A DNA stretch of 64,000 nucleotides. It comes from Apis mellifera (Eukaryota > Arthropoda > Insecta > Hymenoptera > Apidae). The DNA lies in assembly GCF_003254395.2 (NCBI RefSeq), contig NC_037649.1, positions 9,821,931 to 9,885,930 of the forward strand. Direction: 5' to 3'. The position numbers and the translations under genes are program-made. Below, piece by piece: positions 49,910 to 61,956 of this stretch (its first letter is position 1; each line of letters opens with the position of its first letter). The notes beneath the pieces were generated by a model. It saw only the letters and a list, made by a program, of their open reading frames with translations. It made no database searches and was not told the DNA's origin.

Positions 49910-50826
49910 TGCATTATTACGTGGCCAGTTGCAACAGTAACCTCGCTGCCTTGCGATGTTACGTTTACTTTCGCCGCTAGATTTCTCCCTATTTTCCGTA
50001 ATGCGGCGAGATTGCGGCGGCTTGAAATTGAATCGGCTCCTTTGGACACGGATATTAACGATCCAAATATAGCGCGCGCCGCTCGTGCTCCACAACAAAT
50101 CGATTATAACCACTCTCGATCCGCTGGATATCGGCTTTTATTCCTCGAGTTTGAAAATCGATAAAATTCAATTTCACGCGAGGGATCGCGTTTTATATAC
50201 ATATGATATTATTATATACCCTGTATATATCCTCCCCCGAAATACGATTAAATGCAAACGAGCTCTCCTCCTTTTCTATGAAAAAAAAACGAAACCCTTT
50301 AAAAAGAAAAATTCCTATTAATTAACAAGAGAGAGAGAGAGAGATATAGAGAGACAAGCTTCTCTTAATTACGAACTATACGCGTTTATGAACCGATAGC
50401 GCTCCATTTTCCCACGCGTTTAACGGCGATCGAGAAGAGAGAGAGAGAGAGAGAATGGAGATAAAAGTGAAGATACTCGGTCGTCTCCTCTCGTCAGCCC
50501 CTAGTGGGGGCGAGGCCAGGTGGGGCTGGTTCGAAGCGAGTAACGTATGAAATCATCGACGAATGAGAGTGGTGGCGAGAGTGGCCGTTCTCCATATGCA
50601 GCTCGTATAGCAATAAGGAGGTGAAACGGTTGCGTAACGGAACGGGCATTAGCGGAATATTTATAACATTAATCGTGGAACCGGGCTGATTACCGACAGA
50701 GCCCCACGGACACCGAAAGGGCAATCCCCGTTAATCCCATCTCGCCCCCAATCTTCTCGCCTCCTTCCATTCCCAAACATTCTCCGCGTTTTCGATTGTT
50801 GAAACCGATCGCGACCACACGTGTAT

Positions 50827-50857
50827 GTATATATATATATATATATTTATATATACA
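50827..50857. repeat. TA-rich palindromic microsatellite
   Basis: TA run with one central TTTA interruption, flanked by tgtat and acacg. Confidence 0.88.
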
Positions 50858-53800
50858 CGTCCTCCGTGAAATTCGTCTTGTCGTAAATCTCTCTCGAGCA
50901 TCTTTGAAGAAAGAGAGAAAAGCTGGTTGATGAACTCGATTCTTTCCTCCAAACACTCGAGGAGACGCGTATACCCGATTCTTTCAATTCAACAAACCGT
51001 GAATCAACGATTAATCCACGCGTGGACGATCGATTCTCGCGTTCGAACGATCCCGTGAAATCGGCCGCGCTCCCTCCGGCAGCGATTCCCCTCGAACAGA
51101 AATATGGAATGCGAGGAGGAGACTACCGTGCGGCGGAGACTAGCCACGGCTCGTTGTTCAATGAGGGAAAACAATGGGGGGCTTGATTTACGAGGGCATT
51201 ACCGACAACCCACGTACACGCTTAGATCTACATATTATACCAATATTCCCCGTGTTTATTCTCGGCCCCTGCACACCGCCGCTATCCGCCTCACGTGTAC
51301 ACACGCGCGCACACCACCATGATTCACGCGAGCTTGGCAGCATCATCTCTCGCCGCCGTGTCTCGCGCCAATCTCTACCCGCGGAGGGAGAGGACAGGGT
51401 CCGGGAGGAATTCGTTCGCGGAAGCGAATCGTTCCTCCTCCTCCTCCACCCTTCCCTATATATCCTTGCCCGCGTCACGTTTTCGAAATACCGTTTACGA
51501 ACACGCCGTCTCCCTCCTCCTTCACGATCCTCTCTTCTTCTTTCCAGTTTCAGATCCACCCGCCCACGAGGGCATACCGTGATAAATCAGACGGTATTAA
51601 AAGATGGAAAGAAAAAGGGCACCGTTGCTTCGTCGTTTCTTGTCACAAACTGTTCGCTCGTAAAAGGAGAAGGATTCCCTTCCTCAAGTACGATTGTAAA
51701 TCATAGGATGCGGTTGACGCGATAAGCGGGGAGTATAATCGCGTGTAATGGATAGGATCGCGATGGGAGCCGTTTCGCGTGTTCTAATAATTGGTCGATA
51801 ATTATATATTCCTCGAAATTGATCTCCAAGACCATTCTCTCTCGGTTCACGCACGATAGGATCCTTCTCTTCTTTGTTTCTCCTTCCACTTTTCCTTGTT
51901 ATTCGTTATATCGGCGATCCTTTCCCGAGCAATTGTTTCCAATTGTTGGATGGACAAAACTTCTCTGACGCACTTCTCAAATTTTAAGAAATTTCTTAAG
52001 AAAGATAGGAGTCGCGCTTGATCAAAGCGTATCGTTGCACGTCGTATCTGGAGGGAGTAAAGGAGAATTTAGCACAGGCTAGGAGGTACAATCGTTGGCG
52101 TACAATTGTTTAACCGCGGTTGCGTTACACATCGGCTTATTTCGAGCACGAAAGGAAGAAGAGGGACGACGGGCAATTAGACGACGACTCGAGCCGTCAC
52201 TACGTACGCGTGCCGGCTTAATTGCAAATTTCGAAACGCGAAATGCAGTTGGATGGAGAGAAGATAATTAATTTGGGAGGGAGGGTGTGTTAAAATCGTA
52301 GCCACGAATAACGAATAACGAATAAAAAGATATTAGATCCGTTCTTCTTACAGCCCTTCCCTCTTCTCCTCCTTCGTCCATCGAGAAAGAAAGGGAGAGG
52401 GGAAAAGAAGATTTTTACGGGAATTCTCGCTCCCCACCGCCGCGGGGATTTTTTCTCCCCTGGCACGCCGGGTGAAAGTTTGAGGCGGCCTCCTATTTGC
52501 AGACACGAAAGCGAGGGAGAGCAACCACGGAGTTGGCCCGTATACACCTCTCCACTGTGTACGCGTACACACTGAAAAGGCAAATCTTTGCGCCTGCACG
52601 TAACGCAAATCATGCGGCGCAAGTGTGGCACGTGTTGTCAGCGTGGCGCGTGTTGTGTGTGTGTGTCTGCGTGTAAATGGAAGCTGGCTCGCGCGATTAC
52701 ATAACGAGGGAGGGAGAGGGGGGGAGGGATTTCAGTTTAAATATGGAACCTGTCAATCTTCCCCCGGCTGCACGCTGTAATTAATAATAATTGCCCGCTC
52801 TCTTTGCCGCTCCAGTTATTACCACCGTTTTGACGGCTGATTAGCGCCGCGTGCTTGCTCGAATTAAAAAAAAAAAAAAAGAAAAATTGACCCTCTCTCT
52901 TTCCTCCCGTCGATTAAATTTAACGAATTGAAACAGGCGGCGATATTTCGTCTCCTTTCGTTGGGATTCGCGATTCGATCGATTCGCGAGTGAGGAAAAG
53001 AAGGAAAAAAAGAGGCGGTAAAAGCTGACGTCGCGATTAAATGCAGATCTCGCGCGGGCGAGAGCGATCGCGACGGATCATGCAAGTAGAACACGGCACG
53101 TGTTGTCAGACTCGGTGTGTACGTGACCGTAGGTGTATTAAACTGCACGAGTTTCCTTCGATTACACCAGCGGAACGTGCTCGAAATAAATGTTAAAATC
53201 ACGATCGGGCTCGTGTTAAATCGCGAGACGATCGAAACGATACTCCCCGCGGACGAGAGATTGCCCATCCTGGATGGAAATTGGGCGTCCCCTCGCGCCG
53301 CAAAAATTTCGATCCTCGCACGATCGATATTAGAATGGATCGAGAGAAAGATCGATGGAATATACTACGATACTTCGTGAAGAATAAAACGATTTAAGGA
53401 TTAAAACTTGAGCTTTAATTTGGGCATTGGAATTTTTTCTCGCGTTCCACTGCGATATAAAGTCAAATATGTATACGAAGCGTGAACGAGACGACCGCTT
53501 ATGACGAGAACCGCTTTGCGGCCAATCGTAAAAAATCCTGCTATAAATCATATAAACGACGTGGAACGTTGAAGAAACGTTGGAGAAGAGAATTGATCGC
53601 TTAAGAAATCAACGACGATATATATTTTCACCGATGTATACATAAAACGGGGGCCAAAATTCATTATTCGCGCGAAAGACTTTTACGATCGCGGTTGATC
53701 GGCCATCGGCCGAGGTAAAAAAAAAAAATAACCAGAATAACGTAATAATAATAATAATAATGGCCGTAAGAGAAGTTTAACGTTGAAACAAGACGATGAT

Positions 53801-56800
53801 AAATATACTCTTAAACCCTTCGTTACAAGCGTGGAGAGTAGCGGCGATGCGATCCCATTTACAACATCATTTACATACGTTTTGACGTTTCTCGCGGCCT
53901 CCTTTTGACGTTTAAATATCATCGGGCGAAACCTGTCCTTCCACGCGATCGCGAAAGTGGAATATCGAGATAGAGAGAGAGAGAGAGGCTCGTCACGGTT
54001 CCTCTCGAACGACATCTTAACTCTCGTCCGAGGAAAAGACGAAAATAAAATAAAATAAAAAAAAAAAAAGAACGGTCGCCGTTCGTTTAATCGCGCATAA
54101 AGATCGGCGCCGTTCGAGCGTGCGAATCGAGCGCAAAATATTTTAACGAGACGTATCGCGCGCAATCGCACGGATACGTGTAATTTCGCGATGATTCGTC
54201 GAGGTCGGGGAGGAGAGAAAAGAGAGAAGGAGCGAGCTCGACAATTTGCCTTATTTATCACGCGCTCGATATTCACAACCCGATGTTTTTTCCCCCCTTT
54301 ATCTTTTCACGCTCCACATCGTGATTAGACGGATCGTGGGAGAGAAAAAAAAAAAAAAGGCGGTTGGCGGGGTGTGGACGGATTCGGTCGGGGTGCAACT
54401 TTTTTTTCCTTTTTCCTTTCCCGCGTTTCCGCGAAACAATGCGAACAAACCCACCCCATCCAGCGGCGTCGCGTTGGTGTAACAATGCGTCTTGGCGCCG
54501 TACACAACGATATTATTATATATCCGGGCGAGCCGGGGTCGGTTACTTAAAACTTCATTGAAACCGCGAACAACAATGACTTTCTCCCGCGAGTCGAAAG
54601 GAGGAAGTCGAAGTCCGGGTTACGACCACTGTTCGCCGCCTGCTCGCGCTCGTGACGCTTCTGTTCCACGAGAGAAAAAAGAAAAGAAAGAAAGGGAAAA
54701 AAATCAATTATTCATTTCGCGCAGGCTAAACGAGAGAGGCGAGCATAGTGAAAGGATCAAAGCGAATCATCGAGAACGTTCCCCTCTTCCGTAAGGGATG
54801 CCTCTCGATCGATGAAAACTGCCAACAATCCCTCGTCGTACAGAGTCAACCGTAAAACGATACGCTTTTTCGATATCTCTCTTCTTTCCCCTTTTTTTTT
54901 ATTATTAAGAACGTCACATTCGAGTAGTTTCGTGCACGTAAGCTTCGATTCACGAGGGATGAATTCTTATTGCTTAGAATCGCGACGATGAGGAATACAC
55001 GCGATTTCATGGCGGAGGCACGCTTGCTCGTTCCGCTCGCACGATAGACGGAAGGGCTATCAAACGTCGATCGAGTTGTCGCACGGTTGGGTGGCGCGAG
55101 CCTACTCCAAGCCTTACGACACGGATAGGCTTGATAATTTATTATCGGCGAAGAAATGGAAGCCGCCGATCTATTAGCACCGCGTACGACAATAACAGCG
55201 CAGGCCGTAAGTAAGCTAAGTGGTTAAGTAACGCGGCTCGCCGACCGCCTACGCTTCTTACAGGTTCTTATATCGTGCCCCCTCCCCTATCGATCGCGAC
55301 AAATCTATCGAGAACACGTTCGACAGAAAAAAGAAAACGCAGAATGAAATTTCGATGATCGACACTTTCGAGGATCGATTACTTTACAAATCACTTTGAA
55401 CCGATCCTGTTCGAATTCAAAAGCGAGGATATTACTCGAAAATAACAGAACAAGTACAGCGTACGGCGCCTATCTATACGGTTATTTTCGAGTGGTTTAC
55501 GAGCAGCATCCGGAGAATAGGAACGCGCGCACAGGTGTATCTTCGTTTTATGGAAACTGGCCTACCCGACTGGCTCGTTCTAAAATCCTCGCAACTCGGA
55601 TAAATTGAATTCGAGGAGGGGAAATTGAAGGATCGAATCGCTCGCGCGTTTCCGTGCGTTACGTGATTGTCGTACCGCCTCTTCCCCTCTGAAAACGCAA
55701 CACGACTCCGTACCTGGCTCCCGCTCGAAAGACAAAGAGAGAGGCGAAGTCGGAAGAAATTTTCTCAACCCGGCGTACGTTCTCGAAAATACATAAAATC
55801 GCTGGGCGGAAGCGAGAGTAACAGTTTTCGACTCGAAATCGAGACTCGACGGGATGGTTTATCGGCTTGTAAATCGTATTTTTAATCGTATTGGCGGGGG
55901 AGGTTGAGAAAAATTTCCCCGCCGAACGTGAAATTGGAAAAGGAAGTTGCGCGAGGACATTTCGCAACGGTGGATCGGATGTGTACAGAAGCGGTGGGAT
56001 AAAGCGGGACGAGGGGAGGGAGACGGGGAGGAGGGAGATCGGGTTTAAGAGCGGCGCCGTCAGGCCGCAAACGCGATTCGCCTCGCCGCGACGAACGTTT
56101 TGTCGCCGGTGATTGGCGTTTGAAAGAACAACCGCGTACAATGCAATTACCTTGGCCTTAACCGCCTCGGACCCGACCGATAGCATTCGATCCCTAAGCC
56201 GGATAAATACGTGTATATCGCGGTCCACGCATGCGAGTCACAGACAGCCGGTGCAAGATCGAGTTTTTCTTCCACCTCCCTCCCCCCAAGCCTTCCCGAT
56301 ATGTACTTGCGCCTGTTCGCGCCACCTTCCTATCCCTATCCCATTATTCATATCTATTTATCCTTTTTCCTTTTTTTTCTTTTTTATTTATCCAATTCAC
56401 AATTTTTCCTTCTCCTCGATCCGAGTAAAATAACAGCTCGAATCTAATCTTCGATATCGTGAAATATGACGTTTTCGCGTTTCCTTTTCGATCGATCTTT
56501 CTTTAGTTAGGGAAAAAAATTATTTTTAAAGCTAGTTTTAAATTTTCCGATAGACAGGGGGGAAAAGTTCCGTACACAAGCTTGCAAGAAACGATTGTAA
56601 TTCTTCCCCTTTTCATTCTCACACTCGACACGTAACGAATCCACGGTTTTTGCCTATTCCCCGGCGAATCCTTAACGAGCCACGAGATCGCATCTCGTTA
56701 AAGGGTCGTAGGTCATCCTCGTCCTGCCTTTCGCGCCTTACAACCGAGCCTCGCGGGCAAAAATTCTTCTACACCGTATACAGATACGCGCTCTCGAATC

Positions 56801-57629
56801 CGCGAATTTTCTTTTTTCTCGCGCGAACCTTTCTCGAGTTCTTCGAAAAGAGAAAAAGCCATGGACATACGTTTTACCCCCTCGGCGGGGTAAAGTGTAA
56901 GGCAGGCTCCGCTCGCTTTCGCAATTTCTTCTTTCTTCGAGGCAAGAAACGGCGCGGATAAAGACACGGCTGGTTCCTTTTAAGGCGCAATCTTTCTCGA
57001 ACGCCGGCGACCACCGCGGGCCGAGGCGGATACCGGGGAGCGTGGGCGTTATTGCCTTTAATGCCGAATCGAGCCTCGTAAACGAACATCCCCGAGTCAC
57101 GAATCCATGTCGTTTATTGGCCCAAAGTGGCGGTTCGGCCCACGCGTAATCGCCCGATACATTCAATTTCTCGCAACGCCGATTATCGCCGATCTAATTA
57201 GCCCCGATCATCATCGGTCCCAGACCTTTCCTACCATAATCCTCGACGACGGAGAATTATAAAAGTCGGGAATATCGATTAAATCCATATCTCGATTGAT
57301 AAAACGCGCGCCCCGAGACGCGAGGAATGGGAATAAATAACAACGTTTCGAAGGATGGAGGAAAAAATGTAAGATCGTGGCACGATTCCTCGAAGAGAAC
57401 AGAGAGGAGAAGATTCGTTTCTCTCGTCGAAAGGGATAATTTGAACTCTGCGATATCGCTGCACTGATGACCGATAAAATATGCGCGGGTCGCGTCGTAT
57501 TTTCACGTCATCGCGGATATTTTATTATCGCTGCTATCCGTTTCCCCGTTCCTCGATTAATTCGACCGCTCTGTCGACGATTTCAACGCGAGCGAGAAAC
57601 GTTTCCGAGATGGAACAATAAGGCTCTCT

Positions 57630-58649
57630 GTGGCTTCGTCGAGGCGGGCACAAAGGATTCTCGAGGAGGAGAGAGTGCAGAGATTGCTCGAGATTTACGG
57701 GTTACCGCGTAACGAAGGGGACTCATCAGCATCGGTAATGGCGGCATTAAGCCCCTCGGCCCTTTTGTCTGTTGCCCGACCCACACTTCACGCAGGACAG
57801 TCCAAAGTGTACTGTCGCGGAACAGTCAATCAATTTAATTACTCGTTCCAACCAGTCGGATACCATACCAGAGTCGAACGTTTATCAGAATGCCCCTCCC
57901 CTGCCACGGAACAGCTATTTCTCGAGCTGTTGATGCATTCACTACTAAATCTCTTTCTTGGCTCAAAAATTGCACGTGAAAAAGTTTGATCGGATCGAAA
58001 TCGGCAATTCATTTCGAAGAATCGAACGATGCATGGAAACCGATAATAATTCCCATTGGTTTTCCTTGTTTTATATAATACGAGTTAAGATAAGTTTTAC
58101 TTTGGTCCGAGTTCGAGGAAACGAATCAATTTCGATTAATTGTATTTCAGACGATATCGAGACTGATAAAGCGATAATAATTCGAGGGGACGGTTACGTT
58201 TCGATCGTGCGTGGAATAACGAGGGAAACGACACGGAAAAGAACAGTTTTACGTAACGCTCGTAAAAGGATTAAAAACTTGGACAATACGAGTCGTTAAA
58301 CAGGCTCGTGAAACGGTCGATTCCATTTTCCCCCAAATTAATAACGAAAAATAACGTTTCCAACGTTTTTACAACTCCCAAAGAAAAATTCTTAGATTTA
58401 ACCGTTTTTAATTATCCGTTTACAAGCGTAAACGAGCCGAAACATTTAATATTTTTCCAAGCGAATTCCTCGACGATATCCTCGAGAGGATCGTCCGTGC
58501 ATCAATTGCGAAAGAGAATTGGCAAACGGTATGGGAGCAGTGGCACACCAAGAAACGATGTTGTTTTACGATCCGAAGGCAACGAGAACATTACGACCGA
58601 TGAGATCGGTGCTAGTCTTCCTTATAATTTTACGACCGTTGCACAATGA
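57630..58649. other. Chain of three plus-strand open frames (unassigned)
   Basis: Three consecutive plus-strand frames (57630-57989, 57958-58299, 58308-58649), each about 113-119 codons, cover a kilobase with few simple repeats. The first contains a helical stretch (RRAQRILEEERVQRLLEIYG) and lacks a clear ATG at its start. A donor-like gcatcggtaatg lies near 57735, and an acceptor-like gtatttcag ends near 58149. No domain is recognisable. It could be a diverged gene or pseudogene, or chance. Confidence 0.25.
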
Positions 58650-59535
58650 TACGCGGTGAAAATTCGCGGCCTGTAGCGCGAATTAGCCTGTAATCACCTC
58701 ATCAGTCGTATTCCCACAAGTCCCTGCTTACTTAAAACGCCAAGTACCATTGATTTAATACCGCGTAAAAAAGAGAAAAAGAAGAAGAGGGGAAAAAAAA
58801 AAAAAGAAAAAGGTGGAGAGATTACACGGATGCAATTTTCCCTGTGTTACGTGTGTAATCCCCTTAATCACCATCGGACTAATTATGTAACGAGAGGGTT
58901 TCTCAACGAGAGGCGAATATTATTTGAAAGTCAAGAACTTGGACGAGAGTTAGAGTAGACGAATGTCTTAAAGGATTAACAGTGAACGAATAAATACGTT
59001 GGAAAATAAATATATATACGTTTCGTAAAAAAAGGAAAAAGAAAAAAAGTTTAAGAAAAGAGAAGAATTTGTTATTGAAGCCGGTCTTCATCCGGCGATA
59101 ACTTAACGAGCCGATCGTAAATCAAAATATTTCGCGAGACCTTTAATCCAGTTTAAACGTCGCGAAACGTCTATTACAAATGGCAGATTGTAAAAGAGGA
59201 AAAAATAAAATAAAACGTAAAAAAGAAAAGAAAAAAATAACGCTTTACGATCGGGAACATTTCCCCTCCGAGAGAGATCTCTGATACCGGCGTGCGTATG
59301 TACAATTATAAAGGAATTAAAGAAGGATTAGCGTTCCCGCGAGTATACATTTTGCTTGTCGTGCGAAAACGAGCGCGTAAACGAGCGAACTAGAGGAATT
59401 AGCGGTGGACATCCGCGTCACGATTCCGATCCGATAACAAACGAGCTTATTATACCGGTCAATCGTTGCATTGTTCGCGCGTTTCTAACGACCTCCGCGT
59501 TTACATAACGCGCCGACTCCTTTACGTAACATTTT

Positions 59536-59570
59536 TATATATATATGTGTGTGTGTATATATATATAATA
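59536..59570. repeat. Compound (TA)(TG)(TA) microsatellite
   Basis: A TG run sits between two TA runs. A related CA/TA composite is at 60547-60586. Confidence 0.9.
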
Positions 59571-59781
59571 TTTCCTCTCCCCCTTCCTCCCTTCGCTCAC
59601 AGCGGTACGCGTCAAATCCTGTGCTCGTAAAGTACGAAATAATCGCAAACATGGGACGAAAATTTTTTTTTCTCATTTCCCTCGCGAGCGTAGAACGCGA
59701 GAATCCTAAACGTTTACGCGTCGATTATCGATTTTTCGATCGTTTTGCGACGACGAGGCGAGTCCGTCCGGCCACGCCTTT

Positions 59782-59828
59782 AAAAAGAAAAAAAAAAGGG
59801 GGGGGGGAAAGAAAAAAAAAGGAAAATG
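59782..59828. repeat. Purine tract with G10
   Basis: About 47 nt of pure purine: A-rich arms around ten consecutive G (59798-59807). Such a tract is a likely weak spot in sequencing and assembly. Confidence 0.9.
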
Positions 59829-60293
59829 ATTAGCACGGTATGCGAAACGAGATACCGGAATCGTTGGAATCCACGGGTCGTTCGCTCATGTCTCCTCGCA
59901 TAATCGTATAATTAACAGGCGTATGCCGTTTCATTCGCTTTTAAACACGCGTCCCGTTTAATGGTTCGCGCGCTAAGGCGAATCACGAGGCACAATAACG
60001 CGCACGGCTCGAAGAATGTAATTGCATCGTGATTTAATGAACGCCGTGTCGAGGTGGGGCGGCCGTAAAATACGTTTTAAGCGCGTTGAAGGATTATCGC
60101 GAAAGTGAGTCCGACCGATTACCTCCGGTATAAATTTGATCATCCGGTACACCACGGCACGGCTTTTAACGCGGCGATCCGAACCTCGAGAAAAAAGGAG
60201 GGGGGGAGGGGGGGGAAAAGAGCATTTTTTTAATTGCCCTCGACTCCGCGGGGATTTTCCATACGTCACATACTCCACTCGATTTCTCCTCCT

Positions 60294-60300
60294 TTCTCTC

Positions 60301-60331
<31 letters not shown>
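60294..60331. repeat. (TC)n microsatellite
   Basis: TC-rich run of 38 nt with CTTT and CCC interruptions. Confidence 0.9.
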
Positions 60332-61066
60332 GCCGTTTCGCGATAACCGGTTTTATAATAGACGGCACGCAAATCCCGACGATCACGACCGTCCGTGTCG
60401 CGACGCTACGACTTATCAACAACGATAAACGCGTGGTAATTTAACGATCATCGAAAGTAACCGTTCCCACCTCGACTTTCTTGTACCAACGAAAGTTAAA
60501 AGATACGAGAAATGAACGAATGAAAGAAACTTGTCTCGATTCGACACGTATACACACGCATACACACATACACATATATATATATAACTCTATACTATAA
60601 TGAGTTAAATATTGAAATTATCTATCCATCTTCAAAGATATCCAAGGTTGTAAGATTCTTCCGTATGTACGATTTAATTTTACCGTTAAAACGATCGATT
60701 ACTCACCCTTCGAAATCCTGTCACGGCTCTCCTGCTGTAATTTCGGCAACTTTGAACAACTTTGATCCTTCGTTTCGCGATTTCAAAATCAAACGACACA
60801 CCCGGATTGATACGCGAACCTGACGACGACTTCGTCACCGCCTCCCTTCCTCAACGTGGAGGAAGCCTCTCGACGAGGCGAGGCTTTGATGGGGCCGATA
60901 TCGTCCTATTTCACGTTTCGAGCGAGGCCGCGTAATAAATATTCACGAGACGGTTCCGTCGCGAAATACACCGACCACGTCGCGGGATGCGACGTTGTAA
61001 CCGCGGGTTTCATAAACAACGACTCGGTTATTACGATTCTCTAGCGGAGGATATTCCGGCCGGTGG

Positions 61067-61103
61067 CCAAGCCACGCCAAGCCACGCCAAGCCACGCCAC
61101 GCC
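61067..61103. repeat. 10-bp tandem repeat, nearly four copies
   Basis: Unit gccacgccaa repeated 3.7 times with one final change to gccacgccac. CpG and CCACG words recur in each unit. It is non-coding as far as I can tell. Confidence 0.92.
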
Positions 61104-61825
61104 GCGAAGGCCGGAGAACGAAAGACGGATGGCGTACGGCACCGAGGAAGACGAGACGGAGAATAAAGGGGCGACGCGACCTTTAAAATTTTCTTTCTGC
61201 GGTCTCGACGCGACGAATGTCGTCGAGTGTGTTTACACGCTACCAGCCGGCCAACACCTGCGCGCGCCGCGATCACGTTACACACCGCTCTCGCTCCGAG
61301 CGGTTTAAGGTTTCTGTTTATATTTATTTTCCATTCCATCGCGAAAACTTTGTTTTTTCTCCGCCCTGCGCGTATACAATAACGAACGAACGACGACGAT
61401 ACGAAGCTGGAGCTCTACTCTCTTGCTCGCAATATTATTGTCGATACAGTTATGAAAAATTGATGAAGGAAAAGAATATATACAAGAGAGAATTGGTGTA
61501 TTGCACGGACGCGCGAGGAAAAAGGGTCGACGAACACGAGGAGGAGGGGGAGGACGAACGTGGTATAATCAGGAGGTGTACGAGTTAACGACACTTGGTA
61601 ACGTGGCGTTCGCCGCCCTCGAACAAATGCAACTCGACTTGCCGTGCAACAGGAACAAAAGCAGCAGCAACAGCAACAACAACAAGGGCGAGGGGCAGGG
61701 GGAGCGGGCAGCGGAGGCACACAGCAGCGCGTTAATTAAACGCGAGCGATTAGTTAGCCGCAGTTAATTATATAGATTAATATGCAAATGAATTCCCTCT
61801 CTCTCTGTCTTTCTTTCTTTCCCAG

Positions 61826-61956
61826 CGGACAGGATAGGTGAAGGTAGGCGCAATCCTGATTACATTACGCTTACGGACTCTCCATCGCCTACTCGGTTTC
61901 CCTCCGTTACGCTATCACGTGATTCTTACGTACGATCTAATGGAGCTCGCGAATAA
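61826..61956 (+). CDS. Possible plus-strand terminal exon (weak)
   Basis: Seen: an excellent acceptor (tctttctttctttcccag) ends at 61825. Entering in the frame that needs one base from a previous exon, 42 codons follow (starting DRIGEGRRNPDYITLTDSPS) to a TAA at 61954-61956. The residue composition is varied and not low-complexity. No AATAAA is evident close after it, and no upstream plus-strand exon with a good donor is established. The CAG/CAA-rich stretch at 61649-61687 lies upstream but ends at a stop without a donor. If real, it belongs to a plus-strand transcript antisense to the KLF-like gene. Pyrimidine repeats followed by AG are common in this DNA, so chance is the leading alternative. 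Confidence 0.1.
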
